This document shows positions 1 through 9,438 of a stretch of 64,000 nucleotides of DNA, one piece after another. Below the pieces are notes generated by a model. It worked only from the letters and a program-made list of their open reading frames with translations, was not told where the DNA came from and ran no database searches. The first letter of the stretch is position 1. Each line of letters opens with the position of its first letter. A program made the position numbers and the translations under genes. The stretch spans positions 992,001-1,056,000 of the forward strand of contig NZ_JBAMDA010000001.1 in the NCBI RefSeq assembly GCF_036964665.1, read 5' to 3'. Source of the stretch: Nitrobacter sp. NHB1. GTDB lineage: Bacteria; Pseudomonadota; Alphaproteobacteria; Rhizobiales; Xanthobacteraceae.

Positions 1-432
1 TTCGTCGGCTTCGACGATCTTACCGGCACCTCCCAATGGGCCAGCGGAAGGCAGCGGAGCCATTCCGTGGCGGATGCGGTGACCAAGGTGCCAAGCGGTC
101 TTCATGCCGCAGCCAAGGGTCCGCTGAAGCTGGCGGGTGGAAATGCCTTTCTTGCTGCTGCAAAGCAAGTGGATTGCCTGAAGCCACAGCCGTAGGGGAA
201 GGTGGCTGTCCTCGAAAATGGTGCCGATCCGCACGGTAAACGGCTTGCGGCAGGCGTAGCACTTGCGCAGCCCAACGCGAGTGGTCTTGCCTTGAAGGCG
301 GCCAATCTTGGCCTGATCCGCGTTCTCACAATGAGGGCAAACGGGACCGTTCGGCCAAAGCTCCGCTTCCACGTAAGCGAAGGCCGCTACCTCATTGTGA
401 AACCTAGCATCGGACAGAACAGACTTGGCCAT
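1..432 (-). mobile_element. IS1595-family transposase, N-terminal part (runs off window)
   Basis: An open frame starts at an ATG (complement 430-432) and is still open at base 1, giving 144 residues. The N-terminal part has a zinc-ribbon arrangement, CPHC near residue 32 and CYAC near residue 58, typical of the IS1595/ISXO2 transposase N-terminus. The frame then reads GGAGKIVEADE at the window edge, where this family has the first catalytic acidic residue of its DDE-type domain. The rest of the element lies outside the window, so I cannot say whether it is intact. It faces away from the metal-efflux genes. The outer end of the element is probably between about 450 and 500, but I could not identify the terminal repeat with confidence. 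Confidence 0.85.
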
Positions 433-584
433 GGCCAGAACTCCTATGGCCGCATAGAATCATTTTCCAGTGGGTACGTCAAGTGAAACATCGCCATATT
501 ATATTCCATAATATACCTTATGCGAATTCAGTCACAGCCGATCCGGCTCACGCACGATATGTTGTCGTCGCTCATCCAACCGTT

Positions 585-3500
585 TCATTCGACAAGTTCC
601 GGAGCGGTCGCACGTTCGACACTCCCAGTGTAGGCCGGCGGCTGATGACCGTTGCCATCCCGCAGCCCAATGCCCTTGATCAGGCCGAAGATCGCCGGGA
701 TCACGATCAGCGTCAGCAGCGTCGACGAGACCATGCCGCCGATCATCGGCACCGCGATCCTCTGCATGATTTCCGATCCGGTCCCCGTGCTCCACATGAT
801 CGGAAGCAGCCCCGCCATGATCGCGACGACGGTCATCATCTTGGGGCGGACGCGCCCGACTGCGCCTTCCATAACGGCGTCGTAGAGGTCCTTGCGCGTG
901 ACCGACCGCCCCTCCGCCGCGCGCCGGGCCTCGATCGCGGCATAGGCCTGGTTGAGATAGATCAGCATGACCACACCGGTCTCGGCGGCGACGCCCGCGA
1001 GTGCGATGAACCCGACGGCGACGGCGACGGACAGGTTGAACCCGAGCCACCACATCAGCCAAAGGCCACCTACCAAAGCAAACGGCAGCGATAGCATGAC
1101 GATCATGGTTTCAGTGATCGAGCGGAAGTTCAGATACAACAGCAGGAAGATGATCAGCAATGTCACCGGTATGACGATCTTGAGACGCGCGGTGGCACGC
1201 TCGAGATACTCGTACTGGCCGCTCCAGATCACGTAGTAGCCCGGCGGAAACGCGATGTTGGCCTGCACCGCTTTCTGCGCGTCGGCCACGTACCCGCCGA
1301 GATCGCGATCGTGAATGTCGACGTAGACGTAAGCCGCGAGTTGCCCGTTCTCCGTCCGGATCGAAGTCGGCCCGCGATCCAGGGTAATTTTGGCCACCTC
1401 GCCCAGCGGCACGGCCCCTCCCTGCGGCATCGGCACGAGCACGTCGGACGCGATCTTCCCGGGACTGTCGCGAAGGTCGCGGGGATATCGCATGTTGACG
1501 CTAAAGCGCTGACGGCCCTCGACCGTCGTAGTCACCGTCTGTCCGCCGAGCGCGGTGGCGATAGTGTCCTGCACGTCCTGAATCATGATGCCGTAACGCG
1601 CGAGCGCCGCGCGATCGGGCGTGATGTCCAGATAGTACCCACCAATCCCGCGCTCAGCATAGGCCGAGGAGGTGCCTGGCACGGCCTTCAGAACCCGCTC
1701 GACCTGTTTCGCCAGCTTGTCGATTCCGGCCAGATCGGGACCGATCACCTTGACGCCGACCGGGGTGCGGATGCCGGTCGACAGCATGTCGATGCGGGCC
1801 TTGATCGGCATGGTCCAGGCATTGGAGACACCCGGAAACTGCAACGCCTTGTCCATCTTCGCGATCAGAGTGTCGATCGTCACGCCGGGCGGCCACTGTT
1901 CTTTCGGTTTGAGATTGATGATGGTTTCGAACATCTCAGGCGGGGCCGGGTCCGTTGCGGTGGAAGCGCGGCCCGCCTTGCCGAACACCGATGCCACTTC
2001 CGGAAACGACCGGATGATCCGGTCCTGGGTCTGCAGCAGTTCGCCCGCCTTGGTGACGGAAATGCCCGGCAACGTCGTCGGCATGTAGAGCAGCGTTCCC
2101 TCGTTGAGGTCAGGCATGAACTCGGTCCCGAGCTGTCGGGCGGGCCAGACGGTGACGGCGAGGATTGCGATGGCGAGAACGATGACCAGCGCCCTCGCCC
2201 GCATCACGCCCTTAATCACCGGTCGGTAGATCCAGACCAGGAACCGGTTGATCGGATTCTTGTGCTCCGGAACGATCTGGCCGCGGACGAAGATCACCAT
2301 CAACGCAGGCACCAGCGTAACCGACAGAAGAGCGGCCGCAGCCATGGCAAACGTCTTGGTGAAGGCGAGCGGACTGAACAGACGTCCTTCCTGCGATTCC
2401 AGCGTGAAGATCGGCATGAAGGAGACGGTGATGACCAGCAGGCTGAAGAACAGCGCGGGTCCGACTTCGGATGCGGCATCGATCAGGATCTGAAGACGTG
2501 ATTGGCCCGGCGCGGCGCGTTCCAGGCGTTTGTGCGCGTTCTCGATCATCACGATCGCCGCATCCACCATGGCGCCCATCGCGATCGCGATGCCGCCGAG
2601 GCTCATGATATTTGAACCGATCCCGAGCAGCTTCATCGCGCCGAACGCCATCAGCACACCGACCGGCAGCATCAGGATCGCGACCAGCGCGCTCCTGACA
2701 TGCAGCAGGAAGACGATGCAGACCAGTGCGACGATGATGCTTTCCTCGACCAGCGTATGCTTGAGCGTCGCGATGGCGGCATTGATCAAGGTCGACCGAT
2801 CGTAGACCGGAACGATCTCGACCGACTTCGGCAGACTGGTGGCAATCTCCTGGAACCGCTTCTTGACGTTATTGATGACATCGAGGGCGTTGGCGCCGAA
2901 GCGTTGCAGGACGATGCCGCTCGTGACCTCTCCTTCTCCGTTCAATTCCGTGATTCCGCGCCGTTCGTCCGGCCCGAGTTCGACGCGGGCGACGTCGCGC
3001 AGCAACACCGGTGTGCCGTTGTCGGTCTTGAGCACGATGTTGCCGAGATCGTTGATATCCCTGATGTAGCCCCTGCCCCGAATGACGTATTCGAATTCGG
3101 ATAGTTCGACCGTCCTGCCGCCGACGTCGGCGTTGCTGGCGCGGATCGCGTCGCGCATCTTTTGCATCGTGATCCCGCGGTCGCGCATGCGCTGCGGATC
3201 GAGAATGACATTGTATTGGCGCACGAACCCGCCCGCGCTGGCGACCTCGGCGACGCCTCCCGCCTTTGCCAGGGCGAATTTCAGGTTCCAATCTTGTATG
3301 GCCCGCGTGTCCGATAGATTGAGTTCCTTGGAGACCACGGCGTACTGGTAGACCCAGCCGACCCCGGTGGCGTCGGGGCCGATTGTCGGCGTTACGCCCG
3401 ATGGCAATCGCGAGGACGCGCTATTGAGGGATTCGAGTACGCGCGAGCGCGCCCAGTAGATGTCCGTTCCATCCTCGAAGATCACGTAGACAAACGACAC

Positions 3501-3767
3501 GCCGAAAAACGAGAACCCACGCACGACCTTGGATTTCGGCACCGTCAGCATCGCCGTCGCCAGCGGATAGGTCACCTGATCTTCGACGACCTGCGGCGCC
3601 TGGCCGGGGTAATCGGTGTAGACGATGACCTGCGTGTCCGACAGGTCAGGAATCGCGTCAAGCGGCAGGTGGACTAGGGCGTAGATGCCCGCGGCGGCCG
3701 CGAAACCAGCACCGAACAGGACCAGCAGCAGATTGCGAGCCGACCAGGCGATCAGGCGCGCGATCAT
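585..3767 (-). CDS. cusA: CusA-like copper/silver RND efflux pump, inner-membrane subunit
   Basis: 1060 residues, the full length of heavy-metal RND (HME) pumps. The protein is the proton-driven inner-membrane transporter that sends metal through CusB and an outer-membrane factor. The three methionines used for Cu(I)/Ag(I) by E. coli CusA appear to be conserved: in YMPTTLPG (about residue 560), PPEMFETI (about 610) and RIDMLSTGI (about 660). The transmembrane motif GAMVDAAIVMIEN carries the Asp and Glu of the proton relay in the monovalent-metal type. The start codon overlaps the cusB stop as ATGA, implying coupled translation. No cusC or cusF follows; the OMF could be the nearby CzcC-like protein or the TolC at 35.6-37.0 kb. 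Copper or silver specificity is inferred from the methionines. Confidence 0.93.
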   Translation of the reverse strand: MIARLIAWSARNLLLVLFGAGFAAAAGIYALVHLPLDAIPDLSDTQVIVYTDYPGQAPQVVEDQVTYPLATAMLTVPKSKVVRGFSFFGVSFVYVIFEDGTDIYWARSRVLESLNSASSRLPSGVTPTIGPDATGVGWVYQYAVVSKELNLSDTRAIQDWNLKFALAKAGGVAEVASAGGFVRQYNVILDPQRMRDRGITMQKMRDAIRASNADVGGRTVELSEFEYVIRGRGYIRDINDLGNIVLKTDNGTPVLLRDVARVELGPDERRGITELNGEGEVTSGIVLQRFGANALDVINNVKKRFQEIATSLPKSVEIVPVYDRSTLINAAIATLKHTLVEESIIVALVCIVFLLHVRSALVAILMLPVGVLMAFGAMKLLGIGSNIMSLGGIAIAMGAMVDAAIVMIENAHKRLERAAPGQSRLQILIDAASEVGPALFFSLLVITVSFMPIFTLESQEGRLFSPLAFTKTFAMAAAALLSVTLVPALMVIFVRGQIVPEHKNPINRFLVWIYRPVIKGVMRARALVIVLAIAILAVTVWPARQLGTEFMPDLNEGTLLYMPTTLPGISVTKAGELLQTQDRIIRSFPEVASVFGKAGRASTATDPAPPEMFETIINLKPKEQWPPGVTIDTLIAKMDKALQFPGVSNAWTMPIKARIDMLSTGIRTPVGVKVIGPDLAGIDKLAKQVERVLKAVPGTSSAYAERGIGGYYLDITPDRAALARYGIMIQDVQDTIATALGGQTVTTTVEGRQRFSVNMRYPRDLRDSPGKIASDVLVPMPQGGAVPLGEVAKITLDRGPTSIRTENGQLAAYVYVDIHDRDLGGYVADAQKAVQANIAFPPGYYVIWSGQYEYLERATARLKIVIPVTLLIIFLLLYLNFRSITETMIVMLSLPFALVGGLWLMWWLGFNLSVAVAVGFIALAGVAAETGVVMLIYLNQAYAAIEARRAAEGRSVTRKDLYDAVMEGAVGRVRPKMMTVVAIMAGLLPIMWSTGTGSEIMQRIAVPMIGGMVSSTLLTLIVIPAIFGLIKGIGLRDGNGHQPPAYTGSVERATAPELVE

Positions 3768-5179
3768 GGCTGGCTCCCCGCTTCCGAAAAGCCCTTCAGC
3801 GCAGCTTTCAGATTGCTTTCGGCATCGATCAGGAAGTTCGCCGACACCACGACAGCCTCGCCGTCATGCACACCTTCTCGTACCTCGACGTAACCATTGC
3901 CACGCCGGCCAAGCTTCACCTCGCGCGGTTCGAAGCGCCCTTCCCCCTTGTCCACCAGCACGGACTGTCGCGCCCCGGTATCGAGCACCGCGCTTTCCGG
4001 AATCGCCAAAACCGGAGTCGGATTGTCCGTGTCGATTTCCGCGTCGATATACATGTCGGGAAGCAAGGCGTAATCGGGATTGGCGAGTTCGACCCTGGCC
4101 CGCGCCGTGCGCGTTTCGCGGTTTACTTGCGGATAGATCACGCTGATCTTTCCGGCGAACGTGCGTCCCGGAAAACTGCGTGCCCTCACGGTGACCGGTT
4201 GCCCTACCCGCACCACACCGAGGTCTCGCTCGGCGACATCGACCACGGCCCACACAACCGAGGTGTCGGCGACGCGGAACAGGACCTCGCCGGGCTGTGC
4301 CCGCATGCCCTCGATGGCATTGCGTTCCAGCACGATGCCGTCCCGCGGCGCGGTCCATTCGATCGCAATCGGAACCACCCGGCTCCTTTCCATGGCGACG
4401 ATCGCGCCATCCGGAACGTCGAGGTTCATCAAGCGTTGCCGCGATCCGCGGCCGTAGCGCTCTGGAGTAGTCGTGTTGGGCGAGTTGATCGTGGAGATGT
4501 ACTCCGCCGCGGCCGACGAAATCGCCGGACTGTAGATCTCCATCAACGGTTGCCCTTTCTTGACGGCGGACCCGGTGGTGACGTTCGAGACCTTCTGCAC
4601 CCAGCTTTCCGCGCGCATCGAGATCACCGACACCCGTCGCTCGTCGAGCTGGATCGTGCCGGGTACCCGCACCGACGTCCGGATGATGCGAGGTACGGCT
4701 CGCTCGGATTGCACGCCTGTGCGCTGGATTTTGCCCGGCGACAGCTTGACCGAACCGTCGCCAGTATCCTCGCCCTCGTACACGGGGATATAATCCATCC
4801 CCATCGAGTCTTTCTTCGGCGTCGGCGACGTATCCGGCAGGCCCATCGGATTGCGGTAGTATTCGATCTTACGGTCGTCGCCCTCGGCATCGGCAGCCTC
4901 GGAGCTCGTCGTCTCGTGAGCGGGATTGTCGAAGCTCAGGTCGGCACCCGGCGGGACCGGACGGTACGCGCGTCCATCCTCCGTCTTCTTCGGAGTCAGC
5001 GAGTAGAACGGCTTGCCATCGGGATCCCGATAGTAAATCGCTGCGCCGGCGGACTCTGCCGGGGCCGGCGTCACCAAGTGAATCGAGCCAACCCTGCGCA
5101 CATGGTCGGCAATGAATGCGCCGCCAGCCGCCGCGATAAGCGCGGCGGCGGCAACGCCCGTCAGGACGGCCGGTTTCAT
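3764..5179 (-). CDS. cusB: CusB-like periplasmic adaptor (membrane fusion protein) with two N-terminal metal-binding modules
   Basis: 471 residues from the ATG at 5179. I prefer this start to one 26 codons upstream because it gives a signal/anchor segment (MKPAVLTGVAAAALIAAAGG) and an ATGA overlap with the upstream stop. Residues 105-134 form a clear heavy-metal-binding module (YYRNPMG, then KKDSMGMDYIPVY). Residues 48-73 look like a decayed copy of the same module (YYRDPDGKPFYSLTPKK) in which the methionines are replaced. The remainder is a standard adaptor with barrel-sandwich, beta-barrel and membrane-proximal domains. It would link CusA to an outer-membrane channel and pass metal to the pump. 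Its stop overlaps the cusA start. Confidence 0.92.
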   Translation of the reverse strand: MKPAVLTGVAAAALIAAAGGAFIADHVRRVGSIHLVTPAPAESAGAAIYYRDPDGKPFYSLTPKKTEDGRAYRPVPPGADLSFDNPAHETTSSEAADAEGDDRKIEYYRNPMGLPDTSPTPKKDSMGMDYIPVYEGEDTGDGSVKLSPGKIQRTGVQSERAVPRIIRTSVRVPGTIQLDERRVSVISMRAESWVQKVSNVTTGSAVKKGQPLMEIYSPAISSAAAEYISTINSPNTTTPERYGRGSRQRLMNLDVPDGAIVAMERSRVVPIAIEWTAPRDGIVLERNAIEGMRAQPGEVLFRVADTSVVWAVVDVAERDLGVVRVGQPVTVRARSFPGRTFAGKISVIYPQVNRETRTARARVELANPDYALLPDMYIDAEIDTDNPTPVLAIPESAVLDTGARQSVLVDKGEGRFEPREVKLGRRGNGYVEVREGVHDGEAVVVSANFLIDAESNLKAALKGFSEAGSQP

Positions 5180-5586
5180 TTTTGCGCCGTGATGACGAAC
5201 TTGTTCTCGACGGTGCCGGTCTCGCCCTGGACCTTGGCACCGAGCGACAACTGCCAACGCCCCGCCATGCCGAACGTCGCCTTGAACCTGTAAACGCCGG
5301 GGTCGCTTCCCGGCGTCTGCGTGATCTTCGTCGCCATCTCCTGCATGCCGTCGGGCGCCATATCGAGACGGGTGGCGAAGATCACCGCGTCAGGAACCGG
5401 TTTTCCGGTCTTGGTATTCATCAGCCTGACGGTGATGACCTTGTCGGGTCCGGCCTGCACGGTCTGATCGACCAATTCGAACTTGTAGTCGTTGATGTCC
5501 GCAAGGGCTGCGGTGCCGGCCATGCCGATTGCGGTCATGGCGATCAACGCACCCCGAAGGGCGCGCGCGTAACGTGACGAATTCAT
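5176..5586 (-). CDS. Small exported YtkA/FixH-like protein, first gene of the cus operon
   Basis: 136 residues with an N-terminal signal sequence (basic start, hydrophobic ALIAMTAIGMAGTAALA). The rest is a beta-rich domain with conserved features of the YtkA-like/FixH-like immunoglobulin fold (DAVIFATRLDMAPDGMQEM, then PGVYRFKATFGMAGRWQLSL). The cluster of methionines in the middle could bind a soft metal, which is an inference. The stop codon overlaps the cusB start by ATGA, so it belongs to the cusBA transcription unit. A periplasmic accessory or metal-carrier role in place of the missing CusF is plausible but unproven. Confidence 0.75.
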   Translation of the reverse strand: MNSSRYARALRGALIAMTAIGMAGTAALADINDYKFELVDQTVQAGPDKVITVRLMNTKTGKPVPDAVIFATRLDMAPDGMQEMATKITQTPGSDPGVYRFKATFGMAGRWQLSLGAKVQGETGTVENKFVITAQK

Positions 5587-5684
5587 CTGTAAAATCCTCG
5601 AACAGTGCTGGTCTGCCGCAAGGCGGCATGCATCAACCGCGCAGGGCTTCGGCCGCGCGGAGTGGAGCGGCGCTGGTGCGCCGA

Positions 5685-6044
5685 TCAGACCAGGGTTCGA
5701 GGAGGATGGTCGGGCGGAGGACGATCGAGCCCGTCGCTCATAAGGTCGTCATGAGCCGCAAGCTGGTAATGCTTGGCAAGCCGCATAATGATGGCATCGG
5801 CAACAGGTTGAGTTACCGAATTTTTGAGCATGCAAATCGCAAGCAGCGGGCAATCCTTGCAATCGTTCTTCTTTTGCTTTTGCGTGTCCGGGCAGCACGG
5901 CATCTCGTCGGCCATCGATACCATGCCGGACATCGCGACGTTGGACGGCCCCATCGCCGCCACCGGCGAAACCAATGGGGCCATGACAAGCCCCGCGATC
6001 ACGAAGACCGCCAGCAGATGACCGATTAGGCGACGAAAACCCAT
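5685..6044 (-). CDS. Small exported Cys/Met-rich protein ahead of the cus operon
   Basis: 119 residues. The N-terminus (MGFRRLIGHLLAVFVIAGLVMAPLVSPVAA) is a signal peptide or anchor. It is followed by a methionine-rich stretch (MGPSNVAMSGMVSMADEM) and a cysteine cluster (CCPDTQKQKKNDCKDCPLLAIC) with five Cys plus one downstream. The C-terminus is proline-rich (DRPPPDHPPRT). I do not recognise a named family. Position and Cys/Met content suggest a periplasmic copper or silver binder or sensor for the cus operon, whose first gene begins about 100 bases downstream. An ATG with an AAGG sequence about 6 bases upstream supports the start. It resembles the leader protein of the czc operon in size and layout. 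Confidence 0.65.
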   Translation of the reverse strand: MGFRRLIGHLLAVFVIAGLVMAPLVSPVAAMGPSNVAMSGMVSMADEMPCCPDTQKQKKNDCKDCPLLAICMLKNSVTQPVADAIIMRLAKHYQLAAHDDLMSDGLDRPPPDHPPRTLV

Positions 6045-6225
6045 GAACTACCTTGCCATGGCACGCCGGACCGGGAAAGCAGCAATTTTCACATGTTCGG
6101 AACCGAACGGCCACATCAGCGACAACCGTGATCACGGGAGAATCCGCTATATCGGTGCGATTGCAGGCATTTGCCGCCTGAATGCGATCAGGAATCCGAT
6201 ATCATACTCGCCCGGTCCGATAGAA

Positions 6226-9200
6226 CTACCCCGCCGTTCCCGGAGAGGTTTCTGCTGCGGACAGATCGTGCGCCGGCTCGGAGTCTTTCCGGAACAGGAT
6301 ATACAACGCCGGCAGCACCAGCAGCGTCAGGATGGTCGACGAGACGATGCCGCCGATCACGACGGTCGCCAATGGCCGCTGTACCTCCGCGCCGGCGCCG
6401 GTCGCGATGGCCATTGGAACGAATCCGAGGGAGGCGACGAGCGCCGTCATCAGGACCGGTCGCAACCGGGTCGATGCGCCCTGATACACGGCGTCGAACA
6501 CCGGCTTTCCCTCCCGGCGCAGCCGTTCGATGAAGGCGATGATGACGATGCCGTTCAGAACCGCGACACCGGACAGCGCGATGAAACCGACGCCGGCGCT
6601 GATGGACAGCGGGATGCCACGCAGCAGCAGCGCCAGAACGCCGCCGGTCAGGGCCAGCGGAACGCCGCTGAACACCAGCAGCGCGTCGGCGACCGATCCG
6701 AAGCTCATGAACAACAGCAGCAGCACGAGCGCTAGCGCAACCGGCACCACAATGGTCAAGCGTCTGGTTGCCGAAACGAGTTGCTCGAACTGCCCTCCCC
6801 AGCCGATCCAGTAGCCCGGCGGCAGTTTGACTTTCTCCGCGACCGCCCGTTGCGCGTCGGCCACGAACGATCCGAGGTCCCGCTCGCGGACATTGGCGGT
6901 GACGACGATGCGACGCTTGCCGTTTTCGCGGCTGATCTGGTTGGGACCCGGCGCGATATCGATTGTTGCCACCGACGACAGCGGCACGTATCGCATCTGC
7001 GCCACGGACGATGCTGACCATGCGGCCTTCGTCGTCTCCGCCGCTGCGTTCTCGACGGGAGGCAGCGGAATGGAGATGGCGCGGATCGAATCCAGACGGC
7101 CCCGAAGATTTTCGGGGAGGCGGACCACGATATCGAAGCGCCTATCGCCCTCGAACAGCTTGCCGACGCTTTTGCCGCCGATCGCAATCTCCACGACGTT
7201 CTGGACGTCCGCAGTGCTCAGGCCGTACCGCGACAACGCCCGGCGGTCGAGCTTGACCGTCAGAATCGGAAGCCCGGACACCTGCTCGGTCTTCACGTCG
7301 GTCGCGCCGGGGATACTCGTGATCGCGGCTTGCACTTGCTTCGCGGCGCCCTGGAGAATGTCCAGATCGTCGCCGAAGATCTTGATGCCAAGGTCGCTGC
7401 GTACACCCGAAATCAGTTCGTTGACCCGCAACTGGATCGGTTGCGAGATTTCATAGTTGCTGCCCGGAATCTCGTTCGCAGCGTGCTCGATCTCCTCCAC
7501 CAGTTCGGATTTCGGCTTCGACGGGTCGGGCCACTCCTCGCGCGGCTTGAGCATGACGTAGCCGTCCGAGATCGATGGCGGCATCGCATCGGTGGCGACC
7601 TCGGCAGTGCCGGTTCGCGCGAAGAAATCCTTCACCTCCGGAATTTTCCTGATCCGTTTTTCCAGCGCCATCTGGAGATCGAGCGACTGGGTCAGGCTGG
7701 TCCCCGGTATCCGGATCGCGGCGATGGCGATGTCCCCCTCGTCGAGAGACGGAATGAATTCGCCGCCCATGCGGGTCGCGGCAATGCCGCTTGCAAACAC
7801 GATGACGACAGCCCCCGACGCCACCAGATGCCGATACTGGATCGCACCTTTCAGCAGCGGCAGATAGACTCGCTTCGCCCCGCGCATGAAGACGTTCTCC
7901 TTCTCGGAGACCTTGCCGGTTACAACGATCGCGACCGCCGCGGGAACGAAAGTCACGGAAAAGATGGCGGCGCCCAGCAACGCCATCAGCACGGTGAGCG
8001 CCATCGGCGTGAACATCTTTCCTTCGACGCCGGTGAGCGTCAGCACCGGCAGATACACGACCGCGATGATCATGGTGCCGAACAGGCTGGGTTTGATCAC
8101 CTCGCGGGATCCGTCGAGAATCGTCCGCAGGCGTTCCTTGAGCGACAGAATCCCGCCTTTCCTGCGCTGCTCCTCCGCAAGAAGCCGCAGGCAATTCTCG
8201 ACGATGATCACCGCGCCATCGACGATGATGCCGAAATCGATGGCACCGAGGCTCATCAGGTTTGCGCTGACTTTCGCCTCGACCATGCCGGTGATGGTGA
8301 AGAGCATGGCCAGGGGGATCACGCACGCCGTCACGATAGCCGCGCGAATGTTGCCGAGAATGAGGAACAGCACCGCAATGACGAGGAGCGCGCCCTCGAT
8401 CAGATTTTTCTGGACGGTTCTGATGGTCGCATCGACCAGATCCGTTCGGTCGTAGACCGTACGCGCGATCACGCCGTCGGGAAGCGACCGTGCGATCTCG
8501 CCGAGCTTGGCGGCCACCCGTTTCGCGACAGCGCGACTGTTCTCGCCGATCAGCAGCATCGCCGTGCCGAGCACGGTCTCCTTGCCGTCCAGCGTCGCGG
8601 CCCCCGTCCGGAGATCCTTGCCTTCCTTCACGTCGGCCACATCGCGGATGCGGACGGGAATGCCCCGGCGTGATCCGATGACGATGTCCTGGATCTCCGC
8701 TATGTTGGCGACCTGCCCTGGTGTCCGGACCAGATATTGTTCGCCGTTGCGTTCGATATAGCCCGCGCCGACGTTGGCGTTGTTGGCGGCGAGAGCCGTC
8801 ATCACGTCGCGGAATCCAAGATTGTAAGCCAACAGACGCCCCGGATCCGGCAAGACATGAAATTGGCGTTCGTATCCGCCGATGGTGTTGACCTCGATCA
8901 CGCCGGGAACGGTGCGCAGTTGCGGCTTGATGATCCAGTCCTGGATCGTGCGCAGGTCGCTCGGCGTGAATTCGCCGCCGGGTGCCTTGGCTCCTTGCCT
9001 GGCCTCCACGGTGTACATGAATATTTCACCGAGCCCGGTCGACACCGGACCCATCGCAACTTCGACGCCGGCCGGCAATTGGTCCTTCACCTGCTGGATG
9101 CGCTCGTTGACGAGCTGGCGCGCGAAGTAGATGTCGGTGCCGTCGAGAAAGACGACCGTGACCTGGCTCAAGCCGTAGCGCGAACTCGATCGCGTGTATT

Positions 9201-9438
9201 CAAGCTTCGGGAGACCGCCCATCGCCGTCTCGACCGGGAACGTAATCCGCTGTTCTGTTTCCAACGGAGAATAACCTGGCGCGCGGGTATTGATCTGCAC
9301 CTGGACGTTCGTGATGTCAGGCACGGCATCGATCGGCAGCCGGGTGAAGCTCCAGGCTCCGAAGACTCCGACCCCCAGCACGAACAGCATCATCAGCCAG
9401 CGCTGGCGGATAGAAAAGGCAAGGACGGTGTCAATCAT
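6226..9438 (-). CDS. czcA: CzcA-like divalent-metal RND efflux pump, inner-membrane subunit
   Basis: 1070 residues, full length for HME-type RND pumps. The transmembrane segment IDFGIIVDGAVIIVEN carries the Asp-Asp-Glu set seen in CzcA-type (Co/Zn/Cd or Ni) pumps, different from the CusA pattern in the downstream operon. The three CusA-type methionines are absent at the matching sites, consistent with divalent substrates. It starts at an ATG overlapping the czcB stop by 8 bases. It would form a tripartite complex with CzcB and CzcC to remove metal from the periplasm or cytoplasm. The exact metal cannot be read from the sequence. Confidence 0.93.
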   Translation of the reverse strand: MIDTVLAFSIRQRWLMMLFVLGVGVFGAWSFTRLPIDAVPDITNVQVQINTRAPGYSPLETEQRITFPVETAMGGLPKLEYTRSSSRYGLSQVTVVFLDGTDIYFARQLVNERIQQVKDQLPAGVEVAMGPVSTGLGEIFMYTVEARQGAKAPGGEFTPSDLRTIQDWIIKPQLRTVPGVIEVNTIGGYERQFHVLPDPGRLLAYNLGFRDVMTALAANNANVGAGYIERNGEQYLVRTPGQVANIAEIQDIVIGSRRGIPVRIRDVADVKEGKDLRTGAATLDGKETVLGTAMLLIGENSRAVAKRVAAKLGEIARSLPDGVIARTVYDRTDLVDATIRTVQKNLIEGALLVIAVLFLILGNIRAAIVTACVIPLAMLFTITGMVEAKVSANLMSLGAIDFGIIVDGAVIIVENCLRLLAEEQRRKGGILSLKERLRTILDGSREVIKPSLFGTMIIAVVYLPVLTLTGVEGKMFTPMALTVLMALLGAAIFSVTFVPAAVAIVVTGKVSEKENVFMRGAKRVYLPLLKGAIQYRHLVASGAVVIVFASGIAATRMGGEFIPSLDEGDIAIAAIRIPGTSLTQSLDLQMALEKRIRKIPEVKDFFARTGTAEVATDAMPPSISDGYVMLKPREEWPDPSKPKSELVEEIEHAANEIPGSNYEISQPIQLRVNELISGVRSDLGIKIFGDDLDILQGAAKQVQAAITSIPGATDVKTEQVSGLPILTVKLDRRALSRYGLSTADVQNVVEIAIGGKSVGKLFEGDRRFDIVVRLPENLRGRLDSIRAISIPLPPVENAAAETTKAAWSASSVAQMRYVPLSSVATIDIAPGPNQISRENGKRRIVVTANVRERDLGSFVADAQRAVAEKVKLPPGYWIGWGGQFEQLVSATRRLTIVVPVALALVLLLLFMSFGSVADALLVFSGVPLALTGGVLALLLRGIPLSISAGVGFIALSGVAVLNGIVIIAFIERLRREGKPVFDAVYQGASTRLRPVLMTALVASLGFVPMAIATGAGAEVQRPLATVVIGGIVSSTILTLLVLPALYILFRKDSEPAHDLSAAETSPGTAG

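Noticed and set aside
3866-5293. 475-codon plus-strand frame opposite cusB
   Set aside because: Shadow frame; the minus strand codes for a clear adaptor protein with coupled neighbours.
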